A stretch of DNA of 64,000 bases from Shewanella inventionis (GTDB taxonomy: Bacteria > Pseudomonadota > Gammaproteobacteria > Enterobacterales > Shewanellaceae). The stretch lies in contig NZ_BMII01000002.1 in the NCBI RefSeq assembly GCF_014641855.1, positions 1 to 64,000 of the forward strand. Reading direction: 5' to 3'. The notes beneath the pieces are model-generated. The model did not search any database and was not told the DNA's origin. It saw nothing but the letters and a program-made list of their open reading frames with translations. This document shows positions 53,815 to 63,175 of this stretch, piece after piece (the stretch's first letter is position 1; every line of letters begins with the position of its first letter). A program made the translations under genes and the position numbers.

Positions 53815-54978
53815 ATGACTAAGTATCAAAGCGCCACAATGGCTGTTCGCCAGGGTATTGAATCAGACACACAACATGGAGCAGTGGTTCCACCCATTTA
53901 TTTGTCGACCAATTATTCGTTTGATGGCCATAAAAATCCGCGCGAATTTGACTATAGCCGTTCGGGTAATCCAACACGTAACATTTTAGGTGATGCGCTC
54001 GCCAACCTTGAGCAAGGCGCTACAGGGGTCGTGACCTGTACTGGTATGGCTGCAATCACCTTAGTAACCAGTTTACTTGGCCCAGATGATTTATTAGTGG
54101 TGCCACACGATTGCTATGGTGGCAGTTACCGTCTGTTTACCAATTTGGCGAAAAAAGGCCAATTTAAATTAGTGGTGGTCGATCAAACCGATGCTCAGGC
54201 ATTAAGCCGGGCAATTGCTCAAAAACCCAAAATGGTATGGCTAGAAACTCCGTCAAATCCTTTACTGCGTGTCGTTGATATCGAAGCTATTAGCCGTGCT
54301 TGCCATGACGTAGGCGCATTAGTGACAGTAGATAACACTTTTTTATCGCCAATATTGCAGCAACCATTATTGCTCGGAGCTGACATTGTTATTCATTCAA
54401 CCACGAAATACATCAATGGCCACAGTGATGTGGTAGGTGGTGCGGTTGTGGCTAAAGACCCTGAATTAGGCGAGCTGCTACATTGGTGGTCAAATACCTT
54501 GGGGTTAACCGGCTCTGCGTTTGACAGTTATTTAACGTTACGCGGTTTGCGCACACTTGCTGTGCGTATTCGTGAGCATCAACGTAATGCACAACAAATT
54601 GTTGCACTACTTAATGCCAGCGATGTAGTTGCTAAAGTGTACTATCCAGGTTTAAAAGACCATCCAGGTCACGAAATTGCGGCAAAACAACAACATGGGT
54701 TTGGTGCTATGTTAAGTTTTGAATTGCAAGGCGGCGAAGCAGAAGTAGTGGCGTTTTTGGGAGCATTATCTTTGTTTAGTGTTGCTGAAAGTTTAGGCGG
54801 GGTGGAAAGTTTAGTCGCCGTTCCAGCCACGATGACCCACAGGGCAATGGATGCAGAAGCACGCCAAGAGGCTGGCATTAAAGACACTTTATTGAGACTA
54901 TCTGTCGGCATTGAAGATGCGCAAGATTTAGTTGCCGATATTAACGCCGGTTTAGCTGCCGTAGCAGCAATAAAATAG
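53815..54978 (+). CDS. metB: Cystathionine gamma-synthase
   Basis: 387 residues of the Cys/Met metabolism PLP family. It joins O-succinylhomoserine and cysteine to cystathionine in methionine synthesis. The PLP-Lys lies in HSTTKYINGHSDVVGG, and the N-terminal IYLSTNYSFDG, SRSGNPTR and the C-terminal LRLSVGIED motifs are present. ATG at 53815 has AGGAG 5 bases upstream; an earlier frame start at 53785 is not needed. The metL gene follows after 91 bases, as in a metBL operon, with MetJ boxes upstream. Confidence 0.95.
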   Translation: MTKYQSATMAVRQGIESDTQHGAVVPPIYLSTNYSFDGHKNPREFDYSRSGNPTRNILGDALANLEQGATGVVTCTGMAAITLVTSLLGPDDLLVVPHDCYGGSYRLFTNLAKKGQFKLVVVDQTDAQALSRAIAQKPKMVWLETPSNPLLRVVDIEAISRACHDVGALVTVDNTFLSPILQQPLLLGADIVIHSTTKYINGHSDVVGGAVVAKDPELGELLHWWSNTLGLTGSAFDSYLTLRGLRTLAVRIREHQRNAQQIVALLNASDVVAKVYYPGLKDHPGHEIAAKQQHGFGAMLSFELQGGEAEVVAFLGALSLFSVAESLGGVESLVAVPATMTHRAMDAEARQEAGIKDTLLRLSVGIEDAQDLVADINAGLAAVAAIK

Positions 54979-55069
54979 CTTAATTTACGTTTATATTAGC
55001 TGTAGTTTTGTAGAAACAAAGTAAAATAGCAGCCGCATTTAAAAGTCGTAGTTGTTTAAGGAGTGCGCA

Positions 55070-57463
55070 ATGGCGCGAGGTCATTTACATAAGTTTGGTG
55101 GTTCTAGTTTAGCTGATGCTGATTGTTATCGCCGTGTTGCCCATATTTTGCTCACTCATGGTAACAGTGATGATCTTGTGGTGGTGTCTGCTGCCGGTAA
55201 AACCACCAACTTCTTATATAAATTATTGAGTTTGCGTGATAGCGGCCAACTTTGGCAAGAAGAGTTGCAAGTATTAATTAGTTACCAACAAACATTAATT
55301 GAGCAATTATTGTCAAATGAACAGGCACGTGATTTGCGTGAGCGTTTATCTACAGATAAGTCGCAACTTGTTAGCCTATTGTCGTTAGCACAGCTTAACG
55401 ATTATCAATTAAATCAGGTTGTGAGCTTTGGTGAACGTTGGTCTGCGAGATTAATGGCGGCTTTACTGCGCGAAACTGGCGTAGCCGCTACGCATGTTGA
55501 TGCATGCTCTATTTTGGTTGCCGACGAAGGTGCTGTGCCTAATATTTTAGTGCAAGAGTCGCGCGATAAAGTTCAGGCATTATTAGCGTTGCACCCACAA
55601 GAACGCTTAGTGATCACTGGATTTATTTGTGCCAACCGCCAAGGTGATACTTTATTGCTAGGCCGCAATGGTTCTGACTTTAGCGCTACGTTAATTGCCA
55701 GTTTAGCTGACATTGAGCGTGTAACGATTTGGACCGATGTTGAAGGGGTGTTTAATGCTGACCCTAATAAAATCAACGATGCTAAGTTGTTAAAAAGCAT
55801 GTCATTAGCAGAAGCAGATCGCCTTGCTCGCTTAGGCTCTCCTGTTTTACACTCGCGCACATTACAACCATTATTTAATACCGAAGTGAGTTTAGCGGTA
55901 CGTTCAAGTTATGCGTCGCACACTGACTTTACGCTCATTGCTCCTTTAAGCTCATCAGCCAGTGCCCCCGTGGTCACCAACTTAAATGAAGTGGTGCTGT
56001 TTAGTTTTAAAATGAACACCAATCTAGCTCCTTTGTTAAGTCTTCTCGATGCAGCAGGTTTAACCCCTCTGGCATATTGGGAATTAGCTCAGCATAAGTT
56101 TGAATTGGCATTTACCCTAGAAAGCCAAAAACAAGTACAAGCCCTATTAACTAAACACGCTGAACAATGGGCCATTGAAGAGTTAACAATACAAACAGAT
56201 TTGGGATTAGTTGCGTTAGTCAGTGCAGATGCGCATCATTTTAGACGTAGCTTTGCTCGATTATTAAGCCGTGATGCGAAACCCATTTATCAAGACTCGC
56301 TTAGCTTGGTCACGCTAGTGCCACAAGCACAGGTAAGCTTATTAACTCAAAAAGTCCATCGTCGTTGTGCTGGCCCTAAAATGCGAATTGGTGTGCTACT
56401 GCTTGGTGTTGGCAATATCGGTGAGGCCTGGATTGATTTATTTAAACGTGCCAGCCCAACGTTAGATCGTGAATTAGAAGCAACTGTTGAGCTTATTGGT
56501 GTTGTGGGTTCTCAAAAAGCACTTATTACCAATGACGGCATTAACCTTAATCATTGGCAGCAAGACTTTCAACAACACGGTACACAGTGGGATTATGACA
56601 AGTTATTTGCGCAACTCGCGCAGTTATCTTGTGATGAAATCGTGGCATTAGACATTAGCGCCAGTGCAACATTAACCTTGCAGTACCCAGAGTTATTTGC
56701 CCGCGGTATTCATGTGGTGAGTGCCAATAAGTTGGCCGGTTCAGGCCCACTACCTTTTTACCGTGAATTAAAGCAACAGCTTAGCAATCGTCGATTGTTT
56801 TGGCGTTATAACGCTAGTTGTGGTGCGGGCTTACCGATTCAACATGCGTTAAACGATTTGCGTAACAGTGGCGATCGAATAGAAGCCGTTGGCGGCATAT
56901 TTTCGGGTACTTTATGTTGGTTATTTGAAAATTATGACGGCAGCAAACCGTTTTCTGAATTGGTATTAGAGGCTCGCGGTTTAGGGATTACAGAGCCTGA
57001 TCCTCGTGATGACTTATCGGGTCGAGATATGCAGCGAAAATTGCTTATTTTAGCTCGTGAAATTGGTCTGGCCGTTGAGCTTGATGACATTACACTTAAC
57101 TCATTGGTGCCAAAAGCGTTAGCAGAGTTGTCGCTAGAAGAGTTTTTGCCACGAATTAGCGAGCTTGATGATGATTTGTTGCAACAATATGCTGCGGCTG
57201 CAGAACAAGATAAAGTGCTACGTTACGTTGCCTCTTTAGATCGGGTTGAGGGTAAGTTGCAAGCTGAGGTTGGTTTACAGTGGGTTGATAATCATCACCC
57301 TTATGCAAATTTAACACCTGGGGATAATGTGTTTGTTATTCGCAGTGCCTTTTACCAAGGAAACCCGCTGATTATTCGTGGCCCAGGCGCTGGGCGTGAG
57401 GTGACAGCTGCGGCGGTGCAATCCGACCTAGTGCATATTTGTAAGGATTTACTGCAAGAGTAG
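55070..57463 (+). CDS. metL: Bifunctional aspartokinase II/homoserine dehydrogenase II
   Basis: 797 residues. The N-terminal aspartokinase has HKFGGSSLAD, the WTDVEGVFNADPNKI loop and a regulatory region; the C-terminal homoserine dehydrogenase begins near residue 440 with RIGVLLLGVGNIGEAW and contains HVVSANKLAGSGPLPFYREL and FSGTLCWLFENYDG. It supplies homoserine for methionine. MetJ-regulated metL in E. coli has the same order after metB. ATG at 55070 follows AAGGAG; it ends with a strong terminator. Confidence 0.95.
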   Translation: MARGHLHKFGGSSLADADCYRRVAHILLTHGNSDDLVVVSAAGKTTNFLYKLLSLRDSGQLWQEELQVLISYQQTLIEQLLSNEQARDLRERLSTDKSQLVSLLSLAQLNDYQLNQVVSFGERWSARLMAALLRETGVAATHVDACSILVADEGAVPNILVQESRDKVQALLALHPQERLVITGFICANRQGDTLLLGRNGSDFSATLIASLADIERVTIWTDVEGVFNADPNKINDAKLLKSMSLAEADRLARLGSPVLHSRTLQPLFNTEVSLAVRSSYASHTDFTLIAPLSSSASAPVVTNLNEVVLFSFKMNTNLAPLLSLLDAAGLTPLAYWELAQHKFELAFTLESQKQVQALLTKHAEQWAIEELTIQTDLGLVALVSADAHHFRRSFARLLSRDAKPIYQDSLSLVTLVPQAQVSLLTQKVHRRCAGPKMRIGVLLLGVGNIGEAWIDLFKRASPTLDRELEATVELIGVVGSQKALITNDGINLNHWQQDFQQHGTQWDYDKLFAQLAQLSCDEIVALDISASATLTLQYPELFARGIHVVSANKLAGSGPLPFYRELKQQLSNRRLFWRYNASCGAGLPIQHALNDLRNSGDRIEAVGGIFSGTLCWLFENYDGSKPFSELVLEARGLGITEPDPRDDLSGRDMQRKLLILAREIGLAVELDDITLNSLVPKALAELSLEEFLPRISELDDDLLQQYAAAAEQDKVLRYVASLDRVEGKLQAEVGLQWVDNHHPYANLTPGDNVFVIRSAFYQGNPLIIRGPGAGREVTAAAVQSDLVHICKDLLQE

Positions 57464-57468
57464 TACGA

Positions 57469-57500
57469 TAAAAAAGACCATGCCAAATGGTCTTTTTTTT
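57469..57500 (+). terminator. Intrinsic terminator of metL
   Basis: AAAAAGACCAT (57471-57481) pairs with ATGGTCTTTTT (57487-57497) around GCCAA, then T-run. Confidence 0.9.
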
Positions 57501-57539
57501 ATCTATTCATAGTGCGGCTTTGTATTTAAAGGATATCCA

Positions 57540-58130
57540 ATGGAAAGGCCAACAAAGGCGCAAATTCGTGAGTTACCGCTTTATGATGGGGTTGGCCTTG
57601 AGAATGTCATCGTTATTACCACTAAAGCTGATGCAATGAGTGCCGTAGCAGAGTTAAAAAAGCATTCCTGTTTAGGCTTTGATACCGAGAGTAAACCCTG
57701 TTTTATAAAAGGTGAGGTAAGTGATGGGCCTCATTTAATTCAAATTGCCACCCAATCTAACGTGTTTTTATTTCCGACTCAGTTTTATGAACACTTTACT
57801 GACATTAGTGACGTGCTGTCTGACCCTAAAATAAAAAAAGTCGGCTTTGGATTAAAAGAAGACAAAAAAATTCTCTTGAGAAAATTTGGAATTAGCCTAG
57901 TTAATACCGAAGAGCTTTCGTTAAAAGTGATGCGTTTTGCCCATGTTAAGCAACGTGTTGGTGCTCGAGTTGCGGTCGCAATGTTATTTAAACAACGCTT
58001 ATCTAAAAGTGCTCAGCAATCAAATTGGTCAATATACCCTCTACATGAACACCAGAAAAAGTATGCTGCAAATGATGCTCATTGTGCATTATTAATCGAG
58101 CTCGAAATTGAAAGACAGAAGCAGCAATAA
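57540..58130 (+). CDS. DEDDy 3'-5' exonuclease domain protein
   Basis: 196 residues of the RNase D/WRN-type exonuclease family. The DEDDy residues are seen as LGFDTESKP (Asp, Glu), VGFGLKEDKK (Asp) and YAANDAHCALLIE (Tyr and Asp). No HRDC domain, so shorter than RNase D. It may act on RNA or DNA. It lies between metL and the VOC gene; the terminator after metL separates it from that operon. Confidence 0.85.
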   Translation: MERPTKAQIRELPLYDGVGLENVIVITTKADAMSAVAELKKHSCLGFDTESKPCFIKGEVSDGPHLIQIATQSNVFLFPTQFYEHFTDISDVLSDPKIKKVGFGLKEDKKILLRKFGISLVNTEELSLKVMRFAHVKQRVGARVAVAMLFKQRLSKSAQQSNWSIYPLHEHQKKYAANDAHCALLIELEIERQKQQ

Positions 58131-58228
58131 TCTTACAAATATGGCGCCTATAACACTCAATTGGCTTTATTCTCGTTAATATTCTCTTTTCTGCTGAGCT
58201 TAACTACGGAATAAACGTAATTTACATA

Positions 58229-58273
58229 TTAATAAAAATTATCAAATTAATAAAAATTGATAATTTTTATTAA
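58229..58273. repeat. A+T-only hairpin with repeated arms
   Basis: TTAATAAAAATTATC (58229-58243) pairs perfectly with GATAATTTTTATTAA (58259-58273). The 15-base loop itself contains a direct copy TTAATAAAAATT (58247-58258). It lies in the leader region of the VOC gene and may be a regulator site, an A+T-rich transcription element or a repeat. Confidence 0.55.
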
Positions 58274-58345
58274 TACTAGGTGTACCGTAACATGACTCTA
58301 TCGAAACAAATGATGAATTAATCAAGAGTGTTTTAGGAGTAAGTT

Positions 58346-58831
58346 ATGAAAATGAATCATGTAGGGTTGATGGTTGGCGATATGGATAAAGCCGTTGAGT
58401 TTTATACCAAAGCGCTGGGCTTACGAGTGGTTATGGGTAATACCAAGGTGCTAGAAGAGCGCAAAACAGCTATTGGTAAAATGTGTATTGCTGTATTTGG
58501 TGAAGGGTTTAAAGGCTTTAATATTGCACATTTAGTGACAACCGATGGAATTGGTGTTGAGTTATTTGAAATGGTTGATCGTCAAGAACGTCATATTGTT
58601 GATTTTACTCGTCTTGGTATTTTCCACTTTTGTTTGCAAACTGATGACTTTGAAGGCGCTATTGCGCGTACCGAGCAGTATGGTGGCAAGGTACGTATGG
58701 ACATTATGCGTTACCACCCTGAAGACGACAGTAAACCAGCAAAAATGGTTTATCTAGAAGATCCATTTGGTAACTTATTCGAGTTTTACTCTCATACCTA
58801 TGAAGAGACTTACGCCTCAGACTACGAATAA
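58346..58831 (+). CDS. VOC-family (glyoxalase-fold) protein
   Basis: 161 residues with the vicinal-oxygen-chelate pattern: NHVGLMVGDMDKAVEFYTKALGLRVVM (first metal His) and a second half LGIFHFCLQTDDFEGAIARTEQYGGKVRMDIM...FEFYSHTYEE with Glu near the end. Family members are glyoxalase-, dioxygenase- or resistance-type enzymes. The sequence alone does not decide substrate. AGGAG lies 6 bases before the ATG. Ends at a terminator. Confidence 0.83.
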   Translation: MKMNHVGLMVGDMDKAVEFYTKALGLRVVMGNTKVLEERKTAIGKMCIAVFGEGFKGFNIAHLVTTDGIGVELFEMVDRQERHIVDFTRLGIFHFCLQTDDFEGAIARTEQYGGKVRMDIMRYHPEDDSKPAKMVYLEDPFGNLFEFYSHTYEETYASDYE

Positions 58832-58905
58832 ACAATTAAAATCATTTAATATATTGATTTTAAATCTGTAAGTTTGCAGTCAATCAAATAGCGTTAATAA
58901 GATAA

Positions 58906-58935
58906 AAAGCGACCTCAAGGTCGTTTTTTTGTTTT
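58906..58935 (+). terminator. Intrinsic terminator of VOC gene
   Basis: CGACC (58910-58914) pairs with GGTCG (58919-58923) around TCAA, preceded by A-run and followed by T7. Confidence 0.75.
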
Positions 58936-59034
58936 TCGAGGCTAGTGATAGTTGAATTTTTACGACAAGGAAAGTTAAATCTTTTCATTGGTGGTTTTTT
59001 TAGCTTGACTTAGTATGCAGTTAAACTAGTATAT

Positions 59035-59058
59035 GGACATATAGACGTCCAAACGGCT
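59035..59058 (+). promoter_or_regulatory. Met boxes upstream of metF
   Basis: AGACGTCC (59043-59050, 7 of 8 to the MetJ consensus) is flanked in phase by GGACATAT (59035-59042, 5 of 8) and AAACGGCT (59051-59058, 6 of 8), about 80 bp upstream of the metF start. Confidence 0.75.
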
Positions 59059-59119
59059 AAATGATAAGTTGGCGATATCATTTAAGCTGCTTGGTATAGA
59101 CTCCAAGTTTTTATATTAG

Positions 59120-60022
<903 letters not shown>

Positions 60023-60051
60023 TTTAATGAGCAATAGTGTTTATGTTTAAT

Positions 60052-60085
60052 GCCTTTTGTAGCATGGTTACAGAAGGCTTTTTTA
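60052..60085 (+). terminator. Intrinsic terminator of metF
   Basis: GCCTTTTGTA (60052-60061) pairs with TACAGAAGGC (60069-60078) with one mismatch, followed by T6. Confidence 0.82.
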
Positions 60086-60129
60086 TTTTTGGTGTATGCT
60101 TTAAAGCGCAGTCTTATTGGGGGTAATGT

Positions 60130-60381
60130 ATGACCGAGCTTGCAAGCCTTTGCCCGATTTGCCAGCAACGAAATGCCTGTGCAATGGCGTCGGGACAAGA
60201 TATTTCACGTTGTTGGTGCGTTGACACTGCTTATCATGCCGTTGAGTTGGTTAAACAGTATGTTGAGGCGCACCCTGATAAGGTGATTGGTTCTGAACAG
60301 TGCGTCTGTGCTGCCTGTTTAGCAGACATAGCGCAATGCTCGGTGGCTCAATCGTCTGCGGTAGACATTTTTATTCCTTAA
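60130..60381 (+). CDS. Small cysteine-rich CWC-type protein
   Basis: 83 residues with eight cysteines: LCPICQQRNACAM, SRCWCVDT (CWC motif), SEQCVCAACLADIAQC. This matches the Cys_rich_CWC family, small predicted metal-binding (zinc) proteins of unknown role. Single gene between metF and the SRPBCC gene. Confidence 0.78.
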   Translation: MTELASLCPICQQRNACAMASGQDISRCWCVDTAYHAVELVKQYVEAHPDKVIGSEQCVCAACLADIAQCSVAQSSAVDIFIP

Positions 60382-60481
60382 TCAATGCGTCTTTCCCCGT
60401 ATGCGTTCAATTGTTAATTTTTTGTTGTTTACAACTGCTTGCTAGGTATACTAAAACCTCAATAATTTGAGGATAATAATA

Positions 60482-61018
60482 ATGTTAAAAAAAATTCTCC
60501 TAGGGCTTGCTGTTGTTATCGCCATCCCTTTTATCGCCGCGTTGTTTATCAAAACTAATTACTCCGTAATCCGCACCGTCACCATAGACAAGCCTGTCGC
60601 TGAGGTTTTTGACTATGTGAAGCATCTTAAAAACCAAGATAACTTTAGTAAATGGGCACAAATGGACCCCGAAATGGTTAAAACCTATCGAGGCACAGAT
60701 GCCACGGTCGGTTTTGTGTCTGCTTGGGCAAGTGAAAACCCCGATGTTGGGGTTGGGGAGCAAGAGATTATTGCCATTGATGAAGGTAAGCGAATCGACT
60801 TTGAATTACGCTTTATTTCGCCATTTGAAGCAACAGAGCCCGCATACATGACGACCGAAGAGCTGAATGCTCAGCAAACCAAAGTGGATTGGGGGTTTAG
60901 TGGTCATATGGATTACCCCATGAACTTGATGTTTTTATTTGTCGACTTTGAAGCCATGATTGGTGCTGATTTGCAGCAAGGGTTAGATACGTTAAAAGTG
61001 GTGTTGGAAAAACCGTAA
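60482..61018 (+). CDS. SRPBCC-family (START-like) membrane-anchored protein
   Basis: 178 residues with one N-terminal helix (ILLGLAVVIAIPFIAALF) and a START/polyketide-cyclase-like domain beginning SVIRTVTIDKPVAEVFDYVKHLKNQDNFSKWAQMDP. Such domains bind hydrophobic ligands. The ligand is unknown. ATG at 60482 has GAGGA upstream; a TTG at 60467 is rejected. Confidence 0.8.
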   Translation: MLKKILLGLAVVIAIPFIAALFIKTNYSVIRTVTIDKPVAEVFDYVKHLKNQDNFSKWAQMDPEMVKTYRGTDATVGFVSAWASENPDVGVGEQEIIAIDEGKRIDFELRFISPFEATEPAYMTTEELNAQQTKVDWGFSGHMDYPMNLMFLFVDFEAMIGADLQQGLDTLKVVLEKP

Positions 61019-61088
61019 CCTATTGCTAGTTGAAGATGTTTCATAACTTATTGTCTTAGGTTGCCTTGGTCGACGTAATCGGGGTAAC

Positions 61089-61184
61089 CTAAAAGATTGC
61101 ATTATGGTGGCGGGGTTGGGCCGCTGAAATCATCATAAAAATAACGAATAAAACAATAATACTAATAACAATACCTTTGGGCAT
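61089..61184 (-). CDS. Possible 31-residue single-helix protein
   Basis: On the minus strand ATG at 61184 opens a 31-codon frame ending TAG at 61089: an N-terminal MPKG, a hydrophobic core IVISIIVLFVIFMMISAA and a basic-polar tail QPRHHNAIF. The layout (positive N-terminus, one helix, short tail) looks like a small membrane protein. No good ribosome site is visible and it may be chance; it would overlap the leader of the AGCS gene in opposite sense. Confidence 0.3.
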   Translation of the reverse strand: MPKGIVISIIVLFVIFMMISAAQPRHHNAIF

Positions 61185-61211
61185 AAATCATTACTCTGTA
61201 TGAGGTTTTTC

Positions 61212-62576
61212 ATGGAAGCAATCACAAGTATTATCAGCACGGTCAACAGCATTGTTTGGGGTGTCCCCATGCTGGTGATGATTTTAGGGGTAGGGTTATT
61301 CCTGTCTATTGGGCTTAAGTTGATGCCGATTTTAAAGTTAGGCAGAGGCTTTAAATTATTGTGGTCTGGCCGTCAGGTGACCGACGACAGTGAAAAAGGC
61401 GATGTGAGCCCGTTTAATGCATTGATGACCTCGTTATCTGCAACCATTGGTACAGGTAATATTGCCGGAGTTGCAACGGCAATTTTTATAGGTGGCCCCG
61501 GGGCATTATTTTGGATGTGGTGTACTGCTCTTGTGGGCATGGCGACCAAGTTTTCTGAGGCCGTATTGGCGGTCAAGTTTCGTGAAACAGATGCTAACGG
61601 CAATCATGTTGGCGGCCCGATGTATTACATTAAAAATGGGTTAGGCAGTAAGTGGGCATGGCTCGGTACTGCATTTGCTATTTTTGGATCTATTGCCGGC
61701 TTTGGTATTGGTAACACGGTACAGGCTAACTCTGTAGCCGATGCGTTAAGCAGCAATTTTAATGTGCCAAGCTGGGTAACTGGTGTGGTGCTTATGCTAC
61801 TTGTGGGTGCTGTGCTTATGGGCGGCATTAGACGTATTGCTGAGGTTGCGGGTAAATTAGTCCCCTTAATGACAGTGTTTTATATCACAGCAGGGCTTGC
61901 TGTGTTAGTGGTGTATGCCGACCAGGTGCCAGCAGCCTTTATGTTAATTGTTGAAAGTGCCTTTAACCCGGTTGCTGCTCAAGGTGGCTTTGCTGGCGCA
62001 GCAGTGTGGGCTGCAATTCGTTTTGGTGTTGCACGTGGTGTGTTTTCAAATGAAGCCGGTTTGGGTAGTGCGCCTATTGCTCATGCGGCAGCACAAACCA
62101 ACAATCCTGTTAAGCAGGGGTTAGTGGCCATGCTAGGTACATTTATTGATACCATTATTGTGTGTTCTATTACCGGTTTGGCCATTATTGTGTCCGGTGC
62201 GTGGACCTCGGGTGAAAATGGTGCGGCATTAACCTCGTATGCATTTTCGCATGCATTGCCTATGGGAAATTATATTGTGGCAATTGCTTTAGCTATTTTT
62301 GCATTTACTACGATTTTAGGGTGGAGCTTTTATAGCGAAAAGTGCGTTCAGTACCTATTAGGTGAGAAAGCCGTTAAGCCATTTCGTTTAATTTGGACCT
62401 TAGTTGTACCATTAGGTGCGGTGAGTTCGTTAGAGTTTATCTGGTTATTAGCCGACACATTAAATGCCATGATGGCGATCCCTAACTTAATTGCATTAGT
62501 ATTGCTCAGCCCGATAGTGTTTAGTTTAACAAGAGAGTATTTTATTAAGCAGCGTGCCTTAAAAGCGCAAAGCTAA
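61212..62576 (+). CDS. Sodium:alanine/glycine symporter (AGCS family)
   Basis: 454 residues with about 11 helices. AGCS motifs SLSATIGTGNIAGVATAIFIGGPGALFWMW, GGPMYYIKNGLG and RGVFSNEAGLGSAPIAHAAA are clear. It takes up alanine, glycine or a related amino acid with sodium in the inner membrane. An in-frame ATG occurs at 61200, but 61212 has GAGG about 6 bases upstream. Terminator downstream. Confidence 0.93.
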   Translation: MEAITSIISTVNSIVWGVPMLVMILGVGLFLSIGLKLMPILKLGRGFKLLWSGRQVTDDSEKGDVSPFNALMTSLSATIGTGNIAGVATAIFIGGPGALFWMWCTALVGMATKFSEAVLAVKFRETDANGNHVGGPMYYIKNGLGSKWAWLGTAFAIFGSIAGFGIGNTVQANSVADALSSNFNVPSWVTGVVLMLLVGAVLMGGIRRIAEVAGKLVPLMTVFYITAGLAVLVVYADQVPAAFMLIVESAFNPVAAQGGFAGAAVWAAIRFGVARGVFSNEAGLGSAPIAHAAAQTNNPVKQGLVAMLGTFIDTIIVCSITGLAIIVSGAWTSGENGAALTSYAFSHALPMGNYIVAIALAIFAFTTILGWSFYSEKCVQYLLGEKAVKPFRLIWTLVVPLGAVSSLEFIWLLADTLNAMMAIPNLIALVLLSPIVFSLTREYFIKQRALKAQS

Positions 62577-62661
62577 TGTGTTGGTAATTATGGGCTGTTG
62601 AACTTTTAGAGATGAAATGCATCTTAAAAGGGTAACAGATCCCCGATAAATACTCAGTGTT

Positions 62662-62698
62662 AAGCATGTTCATTATGGTGATGAGCATGCTTTTTTTT
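62662..62698 (+). terminator. Intrinsic terminator of the AGCS gene
   Basis: AAGCATG (62662-62668) plus TCAT pair with ATGA plus CATGCTT (62686-62692); T8 follows. A GATCCCCGATAAA fragment of the dispersed repeat family lies just upstream (62639-62650). Confidence 0.83.
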
Positions 62699-62711
62699 AA
62701 AAGGATTTAAT

Positions 62712-63110
62712 ATGAATAAAGTTTTTTTTACCGCATTGGGTACATCTGTGTTAGCGATTTTACTTGTATCTGGTTGCGCTAATTTGTCTATTAAAACCAA
62801 TGCCGGCGAGGTTGCATTGGATAGTGTCAAAGTGGGTAAAGTGGACACATATACTTTAGAAGAATTGTCGAGATTGAGAGCTCAATTTATAGGTGATGTG
62901 ACAACATCATATTGTGAAAACTCACTAGATCCGGCTAAGTTAGATTATTTACCCAGTCTGTCATCGATGGTAAAAACACTCAAATTACAGGTTTTGCAGC
63001 GTGGCGGTAATGGTATTGTGGTGAAGCAATGTGGCCGGCTTGCAGATTTGTCTTGTAACGTTTATATAGAATGTAACGGCGAAGCTTATTCTGTTAATAG
63101 AGATTTTTAA
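62712..63110 (+). CDS. RcsF-like outer-membrane lipoprotein
   Basis: 132 residues with lipobox LVSGC (Cys22). The C-terminal part has four cysteines spaced as in RcsF: SYCENS, then KQCGRLADLSCNVYIEC, where E. coli RcsF has two crossing disulfides. LKLQVLQRGGNGIVVKQC matches the RcsF alpha-beta core. RcsF senses envelope stress and signals to the Rcs phosphorelay through IgaA; whether the Rcs system exists in this organism cannot be seen here. The name is inferred from cysteine spacing and fold. Confidence 0.6.
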   Translation: MNKVFFTALGTSVLAILLVSGCANLSIKTNAGEVALDSVKVGKVDTYTLEELSRLRAQFIGDVTTSYCENSLDPAKLDYLPSLSSMVKTLKLQVLQRGGNGIVVKQCGRLADLSCNVYIECNGEAYSVNRDF

Positions 63111-63142
63111 TTACCCCCCCGTCAACATCAGCTTTACTTTGC

Positions 63143-63175
63143 TAACCTCCTAAACATCAGCGTATTAGGAGGTTA
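63143..63175. other. Stem-loop at the 3' end of the permease gene
   Basis: TAACCTCCTAA (63143-63153) pairs perfectly with TTAGGAGGTTA (63165-63175), which includes the permease stop codon. There is no T-run on the minus strand after it, so termination is possible but weak. Confidence 0.5.
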
